A stretch of 64,000 nucleotides of DNA from Roseateles depolymerans. Lineage in GTDB: Bacteria > Pseudomonadota > Gammaproteobacteria > Burkholderiales > Burkholderiaceae_C. This document shows positions 42,984 to 51,397 of this stretch, piece after piece. Each line of letters starts with the position of its first letter. Position 1 is the stretch's first letter. A program made the translations under genes and the position numbers. The notes below the pieces were generated by a model, which was given only the letters and a program-made list of their open reading frames with translations, had not been told where the DNA came from and made no database searches. The stretch covers positions 83,028 to 147,027 of the forward strand of contig QFOD01000012.1 in NCBI GenBank assembly GCA_003241055.1. Direction: 5' to 3'.

Positions 42984-44498
42984 TCAAGGCGTCCTGCGGG
43001 GGCGCGACGCGGCCCACAGGCCGGCGTAGGTGAAGGCCGCGTTCAGCAGCAGCAGCTCCAGCCCGAAGCGGTAGCTGCCGAACAGATGGGCCTGCGACAA
43101 CTCCACCACCCAGCACAGCGCCGGTGCCGCCAGCGCCACCCAGGGCAGGGCGCCTGAGCGCAGCTCACGCCGCGCCAGGATGGCGAACGCGAACAGGCCC
43201 AGCAGCGGCCCGTAGGTGTAGCCGGCCAGCTTGAGGATGAGGTTGACCATGCTGGGGTCGTCCAGCCAGCGGAAGCCCAGCGTCAGCACCAGGAACACGG
43301 CTGCATAGCCCAGGTGCACGCGGCGGCGGATGCGCGCCTTGGCGGCCTCGTCCAGGTCGTCGCGCTTCATCAGGCCCAGCAGGTCCAGGCAGGTGGACGA
43401 GGTCAGCGCGGTGATGGCGCCGTCGGCGCTGGGGAACAGCGCCGAGATCAGCGCCAGCAGGAAGATCAGCTGCACCCAGGCCGGCAGGTACTGCAGCACC
43501 ACGGTGGGGAAGAGCCGGTCGCCCGGTGCGACCACGCCGTGCTGCTGCGCAAAGAGGCTCAGCAGCCCGCCCAGGAACAGGAACAGCGCGACGACGATGG
43601 CGGTGATCACCGCCATCAGCATCATGTTTTTCTGCGCGTCGGCCAGGCGGCGTACCGAGATGTTCTTCTGCATCATCTCCTGGTCCAGCCCGGTCATCGC
43701 GATCGCGATGGCCGCGCCGGCCAGCAACTGCTTGGCCCAGTAGCTGGCGCTGGCGGGGTCGTGCACGAGCACCCGGGTCATGCCGGCGTCGCTGAGCGCC
43801 TGCCAGCCCTGCCAGAGATTGAAGCCCAGCGCATGCAGCAGCAGGCCCACGCAGATGACGAGGCCGCCCAGCATGCCGGCGGTCTGCAGCGTGTCGGTCC
43901 AGACGATGGTCTTGACGCCGCCCTCCATCGTGTAGAGCAGGATCATCAGCAGCACGATGGCGGCGCTGAGCCAGAAGGGCAGGCCCATGCGCTCAAGCAC
44001 CATGTCCTGCAGCACGCGCACCACGAGGTAGAGCCGCGCGGTCGCGCCCAGCGTGCGCGACAGGATGAAGAAGCTGGCGCCGGTGCGGTGGGCCGAGGCG
44101 CCCAGGCGCAGCGCCAGCAGCGTGTAGATGGAGCTGACGTTGAAGCGGTAGTACAGCGGCAGCAGCACGAAGGCCACCAGCGCATAGCCGATCAGCTGGC
44201 CCGCGATGATCTGCAGGTAGGCGAACTGACCCGTGCCCACCATGCCGGGCACGCTGATGAAGGTCACGCCCGACAGCGAGGTGCCAATCATGCCGAAGGC
44301 CACCAGCAGCCAGTGGCTGCTCTTGTTGCCGACGAAGAAGCTGGCGTTGTCGGAGCTGCGGCCGGTCCACCAGGCCACGCCCAGCAGCAGCGCGAAATAG
44401 GCCACGACGATGCCCAGCAGCAGCGGGGCGGACAGCGCGTTGGCGGTGGGCAGGGCGGCGGCGCCCGCCGCGGGCAGGTCGGACAGCGGCAGGCTCAA
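42984..44498 (-). CDS. Sodium:solute symporter, probable amino-sugar transporter
   Basis: 504 aa SSS-family permease with about 13-14 helices (LLLGIVVAYFALLLGVAWWTG, FVGNKSSHWLLVAFGMIGTSLSGVTFISVPG). The start is a TTG at 44498 that overlaps the murQ stop (TTGA), so its translation is coupled to MurQ. From that coupling and the TonB receptor upstream, uptake of MurNAc or a related cell-wall sugar across the inner membrane is inferred. The MerR-type promoter of the downstream genes begins just after it. Confidence 0.88.
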   Translation of the reverse strand: MSLPLSDLPAAGAAALPTANALSAPLLLGIVVAYFALLLGVAWWTGRSSDNASFFVGNKSSHWLLVAFGMIGTSLSGVTFISVPGMVGTGQFAYLQIIAGQLIGYALVAFVLLPLYYRFNVSSIYTLLALRLGASAHRTGASFFILSRTLGATARLYLVVRVLQDMVLERMGLPFWLSAAIVLLMILLYTMEGGVKTIVWTDTLQTAGMLGGLVICVGLLLHALGFNLWQGWQALSDAGMTRVLVHDPASASYWAKQLLAGAAIAIAMTGLDQEMMQKNISVRRLADAQKNMMLMAVITAIVVALFLFLGGLLSLFAQQHGVVAPGDRLFPTVVLQYLPAWVQLIFLLALISALFPSADGAITALTSSTCLDLLGLMKRDDLDEAAKARIRRRVHLGYAAVFLVLTLGFRWLDDPSMVNLILKLAGYTYGPLLGLFAFAILARRELRSGALPWVALAAPALCWVVELSQAHLFGSYRFGLELLLLNAAFTYAGLWAASRPRRTP

Positions 44499-45382
44499 GA
44501 CGCCTCCTGCAGCGCGCGGCGCAGGCTGCCGCCCAGCGTGGCCAGGCGATCACGGGCCGCGGCGGGCGTGAGGCCCAGCTGCAGCGCGACCACGGCGGTC
44601 TTCACCTCCAGGCCGCTGGCCTGCAGCATCTGCGCGGCGGCGGCCTCGTCGGCGCCGGTGATGCGGGCCACCAGGCCGGTGGCGCGGGTGACCAGCTTGG
44701 CGTTGGTGGCGCGCAGGTCCACCATCAGGTTGCCGTAGACCTTCTCCAGCTGCACCATCAGGCTGCTGGACAGTGCGTTCAGCGCGATCTTCTGCGCAGT
44801 GCCGGCCTTGAGCCGGGTGCTGCCGGCGATGACCTCGGGGCCGGTGTCCAGCACGATGGGGCACTCGGCCAGCTCGATCATCGGGGCCTGCGGGTTGTTG
44901 ACGATGGCGATGGTCAGCGCGCCCAGCGCGCGGGCGGCGCGCAGCACCGCCATCGCGTAGGGCGTGCGGCCCGAGGCGGCGACGCTGATGACCACGTCCT
45001 GCGGCGTCGGGCGCAGCGCGAGCAGATCGCGCTCGGCCTGAGGGCCGTCGTCCTCGGCGCCCTCGACCGCCAGGCGCACCGCGCCCAGGCCGCCGGCCAG
45101 GGATGCGACGGCACGGGCCGCCGGCCATGAAAATGTCGGGCCCAGCTCGACCGCATCCAGCAGTGCGAGCCGGCCCGAGGTGCCGGCGCCGAAGTACAGC
45201 AGCCGGCCGCCCGCGCGCAGGCGCGGGGCGGCGGCCGCCGAGGCGGCGCCGATCTGGTCGCTGGCGGCAAGCGCCGCCTGCACGGCCCCCTGCTGGTCCG
45301 AGATGAATCGACGCGCCAGGTCTTGCGGACTCAGCGTGTCCAGGTCGGCGTGCGCCGCGGAGATGACTTCGGTGTTCAGCAT
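44495..45382 (-). CDS. murQ: N-acetylmuramic acid 6-phosphate etherase
   Basis: 295 aa, normal MurQ length. SIS-fold motif YFGAGTSGRLALLDAVELGPTF contains the sugar-phosphate loop and the catalytic Glu; ISVAASGRTPYAM and the conserved NALSSSLMVQLEKVYGNLMVDL follow. It cleaves the lactyl ether of MurNAc-6-phosphate to GlcNAc-6-phosphate in peptidoglycan recycling or use. No PTS (MurP) or MurNAc kinase gene is present here, so the source of the phosphorylated substrate must lie elsewhere. Confidence 0.95.
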   Translation of the reverse strand: MLNTEVISAAHADLDTLSPQDLARRFISDQQGAVQAALAASDQIGAASAAAAPRLRAGGRLLYFGAGTSGRLALLDAVELGPTFSWPAARAVASLAGGLGAVRLAVEGAEDDGPQAERDLLALRPTPQDVVISVAASGRTPYAMAVLRAARALGALTIAIVNNPQAPMIELAECPIVLDTGPEVIAGSTRLKAGTAQKIALNALSSSLMVQLEKVYGNLMVDLRATNAKLVTRATGLVARITGADEAAAAQMLQASGLEVKTAVVALQLGLTPAAARDRLATLGGSLRRALQEAS

Positions 45383-45396
45383 GGGGTGTGCGGTTC

Positions 45397-48240
45397 TCAG
45401 AACTTCATGCGGACGTTCACGTAGTACTGGCGGCCGCTTTCGTACCAGTTGGACGGGGCGTTCTCCGTCAGCATGTAGGTGTGGCGCACCGGATTGTTCA
45501 GGTTGTTGGCGTCGAAGGTGACGCTGACCTGCTCGGTGACCTTGTAGCCCAGCGACAGTGCCAGCGAGCCATAGCCCTTGAAGTAGTGCAGGCCGTTGAT
45601 CAGGTAGTTGCCTTTCAAGTCCTGCTTGGTGACGCCGGAGCCGTCGCCGATGACGGTGTAGGCATAGTCGTCACGCCAGTTCCAGGCCAGGCGGGCGTTG
45701 AACCTGTCGTTTTCGTAGTAGCCCACCAGGTTGTAGGTCCACTTGGAGCTGCCCAGCATGGGCTGGCCGTCGGCGTCACGCGAGCTCACGTAGGTGGTGT
45801 TGGCCTGGAAGCCGAAGCCGTTGGCGATGGGCATTTCCAGAGCGACCTCGGCACCGTTCAGGCGTGCGTCCAGGCCGATGCGCTTGGTCAGCGTGTACTG
45901 GCGCATCACGCCCGGGGCGGACGGGTCTTCCAGCGTCGCCACCTCGGTCACCGGCTTCACGTAGTTGCTCAGGCGCTGCGTGAACAGGCTGCCGCTCAGC
46001 GAGGCGCGCGGCGCGAAGTACCAGGCCAGCGACACGTCCGCGTTGTTGGCCGTGATGGGCTTGAGCAGCGGGTTGCCCATGCTGGCGATCAGCGTGTTGC
46101 TGTTGATGGTCAGCGCGCCGGCCAGCTCGTTGTAGTTGGGGCGGCCCAGCGAGCGGCTCAGCGAGGCGCGTGCCACCAGTTTGCTGTCCACGTCCCAGCG
46201 CAGGTTCAGGCTGGGCAGCCAGGCCGTGTGCTTGGTGCTGGTGACGGCCGGCACGAAGGTGCCGAAGCGCGAGCCGACGATGGCGCCGTTCACGCTGCAG
46301 GGCGCCAGCGGGGCGCAGATGTTGGACGGCAGCTGGGTGTAGGAGGTGGTGTCCACCTTGGTCTGTACCGCACGCAGGCCGACGTTGCCGGAGATCGCGT
46401 CGGCGTCGAACTCGCCCATCGCGTACAGCGCGTTGCTGGTTTCCTTCAGGCCGTAGCCGCTGTTCCACTGCTTGCCGCCGACGGGGTCCCAGTACTGGTA
46501 CTTGTCGGCGAACGCGGCCAGCTGGCTCTGGTCGAAGCGCAGCAGGTTGCGGGGGAAGCTGGCGTCCAGGCCGCTCGCGTAGTCCGACGGATAGGTGGTG
46601 GCCGGGTTGGGCAGCGGCATCGGGTAGGCGCCCTGGTTGATGAGCGCGGCGCCGGTGATGGAGGTGGTGAAGGGGGCGGTGGCGCCGGCTGCGTCCTGCA
46701 GGGTCCAGCGGCTGGTGATCACGTCAACGTTGCGCTTGTGCGTGGCGCTGCGGCCGCCGAACTTCAGGCTGCTGAACAGGCCGTCACCGAGCTTGAGCTC
46801 GCCGTCCGCGTGCACGTAGTTCTCGCGGTCCATCGAGGTGATGGCCGGGAGGTTGGCACTCATCAGCTGGTAGTTGCTGATGTTGGAGAGGTCGATGGCC
46901 TTGCCGCTGGCATCGGTGATGCTCCAGTCGGTCGGGCGCGTGGTGTTCATCTGCCAGGCGACGTTGGGGTTCACGACGGCCAGCACGATGTTGGGCTGGC
47001 GGGTCGTGTAGCCCGCGCCTTCGGTGGTGCCGACGCGGCCGCTCAGGGTCAGGTTTTGAGTCGGCTTGTACTTCAGGTCGAAGTCGTAGAACTTGGACGT
47101 GGAGCGCGCGCCGTCGCGCAGGAAGTGGTCGTACTCCAGGCCGAGCGCGTTGGTGGTGGAGCCGGTCGGGCGGGTCAGCTTGCCGCCGGTGATCACGTCG
47201 CCGTCGATGACCGCGTTGGACAGCTGCCAGCCGCCGGCCATCAGGTTGTTCAGCGTCAGGAAGCCGGAGCTGTTGTAGTTGACGGCCTTGAGCTCGGAGC
47301 TGAAGCCGCTCAGCGACATGTCCAGCTGCTCGTTGGGGCGCCATTGCATCGAAAGGAAGCCGCCGGTGCGCTTGCGGTCGCCCTCGAACATCGTCGAGTT
47401 GAACTGGTTGGGCAGGCGCTTGCCCACCAGCTTGGCGGCGGCCGCGGCATCGCCGCCGGCCAGCGACAGTGCCTGGGCCTGGGTCAGCGCGGTGTAGCTG
47501 AAGGTCTCCTGGCCGTCGCGGCGCAGCGAGCGGTCTTCCTTGAAGGCCTGCACGATGACGCCGAACTTCTTGTCGTCGGACTTCCAGGCCAGCAGGCCGC
47601 TGGCCTGCGGATCGGTCTTGCCGGGCAGGTCGGAGTAGACCGCGCCCAGCGCCGCCTCGCCGCTCAGGCCCACCTTCATGTCCAGCGGCTTGCGCAGCAG
47701 CACGTCCACGCTGCCGGCCAGGCCGCCCTCGGTGAGGTCGGCGCGCTGGTTCTTGTAGACGATGGTCTGGCCGATCAGCTCCGACGGCAGCAGGCCGAAG
47801 CCCACGCTGCGGCTGGACACCGCATTGCCGGCGGACTGGTCGCCGACGTGCCAGTCACCGGCCGACACCGCATGGCCGTTGATGGTGACCAGGTTCAGGC
47901 TGGGCGCGGTGCCGCGGATCGCGACGCGCTCGGCCTCGTCCATCGCATTGGCGCCGCCGTACTGCACGTTCACGCCGGGCACGCGCGAGATCGCGTCGGC
48001 GATGTTCTTGTCCGGCATCTTGCCCACGTCCTCGGCCGAGATCACCTCGACGTTGGTGTTGGCATTGCGTTTGGCCGTCATCGACTTCTCGAGCGATGCG
48101 CGGATGCCGGTCACCACGACGGACTCGAGCTGCTGCTTGTTGCTCTCGGTGGCGGGGGCTTGCTGCTGGGCCGTGGCCGCGGCGTTCAGGCCCAGCAGGC
48201 TGACGGCAGCGGCAATCGCGTGCAGGGAAGGGGCTCTCAT
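45397..48240 (-). CDS. TonB-dependent receptor
   Basis: 947 aa outer-membrane transporter. The ATG at 48240 has GAGGAG 8 nt upstream. Signal peptide at 1-25; TonB box ESVVVTG just after; plug domain (SLEKSMTAKRNANTNVEVIS...VPGVNVQYGG...VAIRGTAPSLNLVTING); 22-strand barrel ending in YVNVRMKF. The type resembles Caulobacter/Xanthomonas carbohydrate receptors. Placed 14 bp upstream of murQ and 39 bp after a GntR gene, it most likely imports muropeptide or amino-sugar fragments; the substrate is inferred. Confidence 0.92.
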   Translation of the reverse strand: MRAPSLHAIAAAVSLLGLNAAATAQQQAPATESNKQQLESVVVTGIRASLEKSMTAKRNANTNVEVISAEDVGKMPDKNIADAISRVPGVNVQYGGANAMDEAERVAIRGTAPSLNLVTINGHAVSAGDWHVGDQSAGNAVSSRSVGFGLLPSELIGQTIVYKNQRADLTEGGLAGSVDVLLRKPLDMKVGLSGEAALGAVYSDLPGKTDPQASGLLAWKSDDKKFGVIVQAFKEDRSLRRDGQETFSYTALTQAQALSLAGGDAAAAAKLVGKRLPNQFNSTMFEGDRKRTGGFLSMQWRPNEQLDMSLSGFSSELKAVNYNSSGFLTLNNLMAGGWQLSNAVIDGDVITGGKLTRPTGSTTNALGLEYDHFLRDGARSTSKFYDFDLKYKPTQNLTLSGRVGTTEGAGYTTRQPNIVLAVVNPNVAWQMNTTRPTDWSITDASGKAIDLSNISNYQLMSANLPAITSMDRENYVHADGELKLGDGLFSSLKFGGRSATHKRNVDVITSRWTLQDAAGATAPFTTSITGAALINQGAYPMPLPNPATTYPSDYASGLDASFPRNLLRFDQSQLAAFADKYQYWDPVGGKQWNSGYGLKETSNALYAMGEFDADAISGNVGLRAVQTKVDTTSYTQLPSNICAPLAPCSVNGAIVGSRFGTFVPAVTSTKHTAWLPSLNLRWDVDSKLVARASLSRSLGRPNYNELAGALTINSNTLIASMGNPLLKPITANNADVSLAWYFAPRASLSGSLFTQRLSNYVKPVTEVATLEDPSAPGVMRQYTLTKRIGLDARLNGAEVALEMPIANGFGFQANTTYVSSRDADGQPMLGSSKWTYNLVGYYENDRFNARLAWNWRDDYAYTVIGDGSGVTKQDLKGNYLINGLHYFKGYGSLALSLGYKVTEQVSVTFDANNLNNPVRHTYMLTENAPSNWYESGRQYYVNVRMKF

Positions 48241-48279
48241 CACAGGATCTCCTCGGGTTGATCGGCGGGTGCCGCAGGG

Positions 48280-49056
48280 TCAGGTGCCGGATGCGCCGAT
48301 GCGCATCTCGACCACGTAGTCGTAGAGGTCGCCGCGGTAGGTGGAGCGGGTCCACTCCACCGGACGGCCGTCGGCGCTGTAGGAATGGCGTTCGGTCTCC
48401 AGCACCGGCGCGCCCACCTCGATGTGCAGCAGCTCGGCGATGCGCTGGTCGGCGATCGCGGCGCGCACGCGCTGCAGCGCGCGCTCGGGCGCGCGGCCGT
48501 GGCGGCGGATGGCGTCGTACAGCGAGGTGCCGAAGTCCGCCTTGCCGCCGACCAGCTCGGCGCTGACCACGGCCAGTTCCACGGCGATGCGCTCCTTGTC
48601 GGCGGTCCGCACCCGCAGCGCGCGCACCACGCGGTCGCCCAGCGACAGGCCCAGCGTGAAGGCTTCCTGAGGCGTCGGTGCGGCGAGCTCGCGCTCCAGC
48701 CACAGCGAGCCCGGCACCAGACCGCGGCGCCGCATGTCGTCGGAGAAGCTGGCCAGCTCGGTCAGCGGCTCCACCAGGCGGCCGCTGACGAAGGTGCCGC
48801 TGCCCTGGCGCACCGTCAGTGCACCCTCGCTGGCCAGCTCCTCGACGACGCGACGTATGGTCTGGCGCGACACCGCCAGGCGTTGCGCCAGCTCGCGCTC
48901 GGGCGGCAGCGGCCGGCCGGTGCCGAGCAGGCCCTGCTGGATCAGCTCGCGCAGCCGGGCCGACAGCCGGAAGTACAGCGGGCCGGCATTGGCCGCGTCG
49001 GCGCTCAGCTCCCGGCTCAGCGCGGCAATCAGTTCGTCGTCGGTCAGGGTTTTCAT
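48280..49056 (-). CDS. GntR-family regulator with UTRA ligand domain
   Basis: 258 aa. The start MKTLTDDELIAALSREL was chosen at 49056; longer frames run through the promoter. GntR helix-turn-helix at about 35-95 (LPPERELAQRLAVSRQTIRRVVEELASEGALTVRQGSGTFV), UTRA effector domain at about 110-250. NagR/DasR-like UTRA regulators sense phosphorylated amino sugars, which fits control of the receptor-murQ-symporter genes downstream. A dyad 43 bp upstream is a candidate operator. Confidence 0.92.
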   Translation of the reverse strand: MKTLTDDELIAALSRELSADAANAGPLYFRLSARLRELIQQGLLGTGRPLPPERELAQRLAVSRQTIRRVVEELASEGALTVRQGSGTFVSGRLVEPLTELASFSDDMRRRGLVPGSLWLERELAAPTPQEAFTLGLSLGDRVVRALRVRTADKERIAVELAVVSAELVGGKADFGTSLYDAIRRHGRAPERALQRVRAAIADQRIAELLHIEVGAPVLETERHSYSADGRPVEWTRSTYRGDLYDYVVEMRIGASGT

Positions 49057-49098
49057 GGCGGCGTCATGTGGCGAAGGCAAAGCTTTGTTTGGATCGCA

Positions 49099-49114
49099 AT
49101 TGGAGCGTACCAAT
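49099..49114. promoter_or_regulatory. Candidate GntR operator
   Basis: ATTGGAGCGTACCAAT: arms ATTGG/CCAAT plus a central CG, 43 bp upstream of the GntR gene. The TTGG...CCAA form resembles NagR-type operators. The rest of the 49057-49354 interval holds only this and the terminator at 49266. Confidence 0.5.
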
Positions 49115-49265
49115 AGCGAACCATTGCGCGACCCGGGATTCCGCTGCTGGCGTCTTCTGCGAAAAGCGGATATGCAAAGTCGAACGGCGTGCGGCGCTCG
49201 TGCCTCGGGGGCTGGGCCGCAGCCGGCGGCCGGCGCGCCGTGCATGGGGCGGGCCCAGATGGCAA

Positions 49266-49299
49266 AACGCCTCCGCGACAGGCGAGTCGCGGAGGCGTT
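49266..49299 (-). terminator. Intrinsic terminator of the S53 protease gene
   Basis: Perfect 14-bp stem AACGCCTCCGCGAC / GTCGCGGAGGCGTT with 6-nt loop, followed on the minus strand by TTTTGCC, 56 bp after the stop codon. Confidence 0.8.
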
Positions 49300-49354
49300 C
49301 AGCGGCGGATCGAGGGTGGGGCGGGGCCTGAGGGCCCGCCCTATCGGGCCCGGT

Positions 49355-51157
49355 TCACCTGTTGATGCTGACGGTCACCGTGCCGGTGGTGCTGCGGCCC
49401 AGGTTGTCCTTCACCGTCAGGCTCAGCGGGTAGCTGCCGGCCACGGGCTTGGCCCAGCTCACGCTGATGCCGCCGCTGGCGCTGGCAAAGCTCATGCCGC
49501 TGGGCACGCCGCTGATGGAAATGCTCAGGCTGGTGGCGCCGGCCGAGCTGATGGCGATGGTGCCGCTCAGCGCCTTGCCGGCGCTGCCGGAGAGGCTGGT
49601 GGTGCCGATCACCGGACCGGTGGAGCTGGTCGTGGTGGAGCCCGTGCTGCTGCTCACGCTGGCGCCGCTGAGGGTGCTCAGCAGGGCGCTGGCATTGGGC
49701 GTGCCCCAGCCGGTGGGCGTGTCGTAGCCGGCCTTGGCGGTGCAGACGCTGCAGCTGCCGTTGCTGCCGCTGCTGACGTCGGCAAATGCGGCGCCGTAGG
49801 TGGCCGGCACGGCGGCCACCTGGCCGTACAGCACGCTGTGCGGTGCGCCCAGCACGGTCTTGCCGGCGGCCGCGCGCAGGGCGTTGGCGACGGCGATCAG
49901 GCCGGCCCATTGCGGGGTGGACAGGCTGGTGCCCCCGGCGCTCAGCCAGCGCACGCTGCTGCTGCCCGACGGGATGGAGGCCACGTACTGGCCGCTGTTC
50001 GGGTCGGCATTGAAGGCGACGTCGGCCACGGCCCGCTTGGACAGGCTGCTGACCAGCGCGCTCTGGTAGCCGGGCACCGCCACATAGCTGCTGACCCCGC
50101 CGCCGGTGCTGGCCCAGGCGACCTCGCTGCGAGCGCCGCTGCCGCTGTAGCTCAGCGTGGTGCCGCCCACCGCCAGCACCTTGCTGGAGACCGAGGGCCA
50201 GGACACGGCGCTGCCGCCATCGCCGGTGGCGGCCAGATAGCTCATGCCGCTGGCGGAGAACACGCTGTCGTAGCTGGTGGTCCAGCTGCCCTCGGCGGCG
50301 CCGAAGCTCATGGACACCACGCCGGAGCCCATCTTGTTGGCCAGGGCCACGGCGTTGGATAGGCTGGTGACGCCGGCATCGGGCGCCTCGATCAGCACCA
50401 GGCGGGCCAGCGGGGCGGTGGCATGCGCCCATTGCACGTCCAGCGCGATCTCGGTGGCCCAGCCGCTGTCGTAGGCCGGGGCGGTGGCGGTCAGCGCGCC
50501 GGCGCTGGTGCTGTAGGCGATCACCAGCTCGCAACCCGTGCTGGACGCTGCGGCCAGCGGCAGGGCGGTGCCGGCGGCCAGCGTGCGGCTGCTGCAGGCC
50601 GGCAGGCCGAATTGGGCGTTGAACGCCGCCAGCTCGGCCACGAGGTTGGGGTCGTGCTTGGCGTTGACGATGTAGATGGTCTGGCCCGCGCCCAGCTGTG
50701 CGGCCTGGGCGGCGGTGAGTCCGGCCGTGCTCGAGGGCAGCGCGGGCAGCTGGTAGGCGGCGCGGATCTGTGCGGGCGTGTAGGTGGTGACGGTGGAGGT
50801 GCTGGCCAGCGGCGCGGCCTCGCCGCCGGTGCTGGCCAGGGCGCTGCGGCGCTGCAGTGCCTGGGCTATGTCCTGTGCGGTGAGCCCGCGGCTGGCCAGG
50901 CCGGCCAGCGCGGCCGAGGGCTGCTGGCGGTGCGGGGCGGGCGAGTTGTCGGGGGCGTCGAGATCGACGGCGGCGACATGGAAGGTCGGCTCGGCCTGCA
51001 CCTCGACCGCGGCCGCCGAGGCCTGGGTGGGGGCGGTCTGCTGCAGCGTCAGCGTGGTGCTCGTGGTCTGTACCCCCAGTTCCCCGCCGCCGCCGCAGGC
51101 GCTCAGGACGGCAGCCGCCAGGGTCGAGGGAATCCAGAGGAGACGGGTCTTGCGCAT
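49355..51157 (-). CDS. S53 (sedolisin) family lipoprotein protease
   Basis: 600 aa. The N-terminus MRKTRLLWIPSTLAAAVLSACGGGG has a lipobox (LSAC, C21), so it is an exported lipoprotein. A propeptide-like stretch is followed by the catalytic domain: Glu/Asp in GWATEIALDVQWAHA, the oxyanion Asp region (MSYLAATGDGGS), and the nucleophile in GGTSLSTPQWAGL. A calcium-site segment AFADVSSGSNG and a C-terminal Ig-like domain (about 520-600) complete it. Sedolisins are acid-active serine-carboxyl proteases. The mRNA leader carries a c-di-GMP-I riboswitch and the gene ends in a strong terminator, so it is a single-gene unit. Confidence 0.92.
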   Translation of the reverse strand: MRKTRLLWIPSTLAAAVLSACGGGGELGVQTTSTTLTLQQTAPTQASAAAVEVQAEPTFHVAAVDLDAPDNSPAPHRQQPSAALAGLASRGLTAQDIAQALQRRSALASTGGEAAPLASTSTVTTYTPAQIRAAYQLPALPSSTAGLTAAQAAQLGAGQTIYIVNAKHDPNLVAELAAFNAQFGLPACSSRTLAAGTALPLAAASSTGCELVIAYSTSAGALTATAPAYDSGWATEIALDVQWAHATAPLARLVLIEAPDAGVTSLSNAVALANKMGSGVVSMSFGAAEGSWTTSYDSVFSASGMSYLAATGDGGSAVSWPSVSSKVLAVGGTTLSYSGSGARSEVAWASTGGGVSSYVAVPGYQSALVSSLSKRAVADVAFNADPNSGQYVASIPSGSSSVRWLSAGGTSLSTPQWAGLIAVANALRAAAGKTVLGAPHSVLYGQVAAVPATYGAAFADVSSGSNGSCSVCTAKAGYDTPTGWGTPNASALLSTLSGASVSSSTGSTTTSSTGPVIGTTSLSGSAGKALSGTIAISSAGATSLSISISGVPSGMSFASASGGISVSWAKPVAGSYPLSLTVKDNLGRSTTGTVTVSINR

Positions 51158-51204
51158 GGCCGATCCAGCAGGCAGATGGGCGACGCGACGGGCTGGCTGA
51201 GCCG

Positions 51205-51290
51205 GCCCGGCAGCCCCGCTACCCTGGCGCTGGCGCGCTGTAGGCCGGAGGCTTTGCGTCCCCGGCTTTCACCGGGTTTGCCCAAGGGTT
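51205..51290 (-). promoter_or_regulatory. Cyclic-di-GMP-I (GEMM-I) riboswitch
   Basis: Read on the minus strand: GGGCAAACC (51275-51283), a GAAA tetraloop in GGTGAAAGCC, the near-invariant GGACGCAAAGCC (51250-51261), CCGGCCTA, then GGTAGC (51218-51223) and GGGGCTGCCGG (51207-51217). Order, spacing and conserved bases all match the GEMM-I aptamer. It lies 48-130 nt upstream of the S53 protease ATG, in its 5' leader. The expression platform is not obvious: no U-tract stem was seen, so control of translation is likelier. Confidence 0.88.
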
Positions 51291-51397
51291 GTCGATCGGG
51301 TCAGTCTAGAGACAAGCCTGGGTGTCGGCCAGTGAAGCCATGTAAAGCCGCGTGACCTATGCCGCGCCGACGCGCGGCCCAAGCTTGCGCCAAGGTG

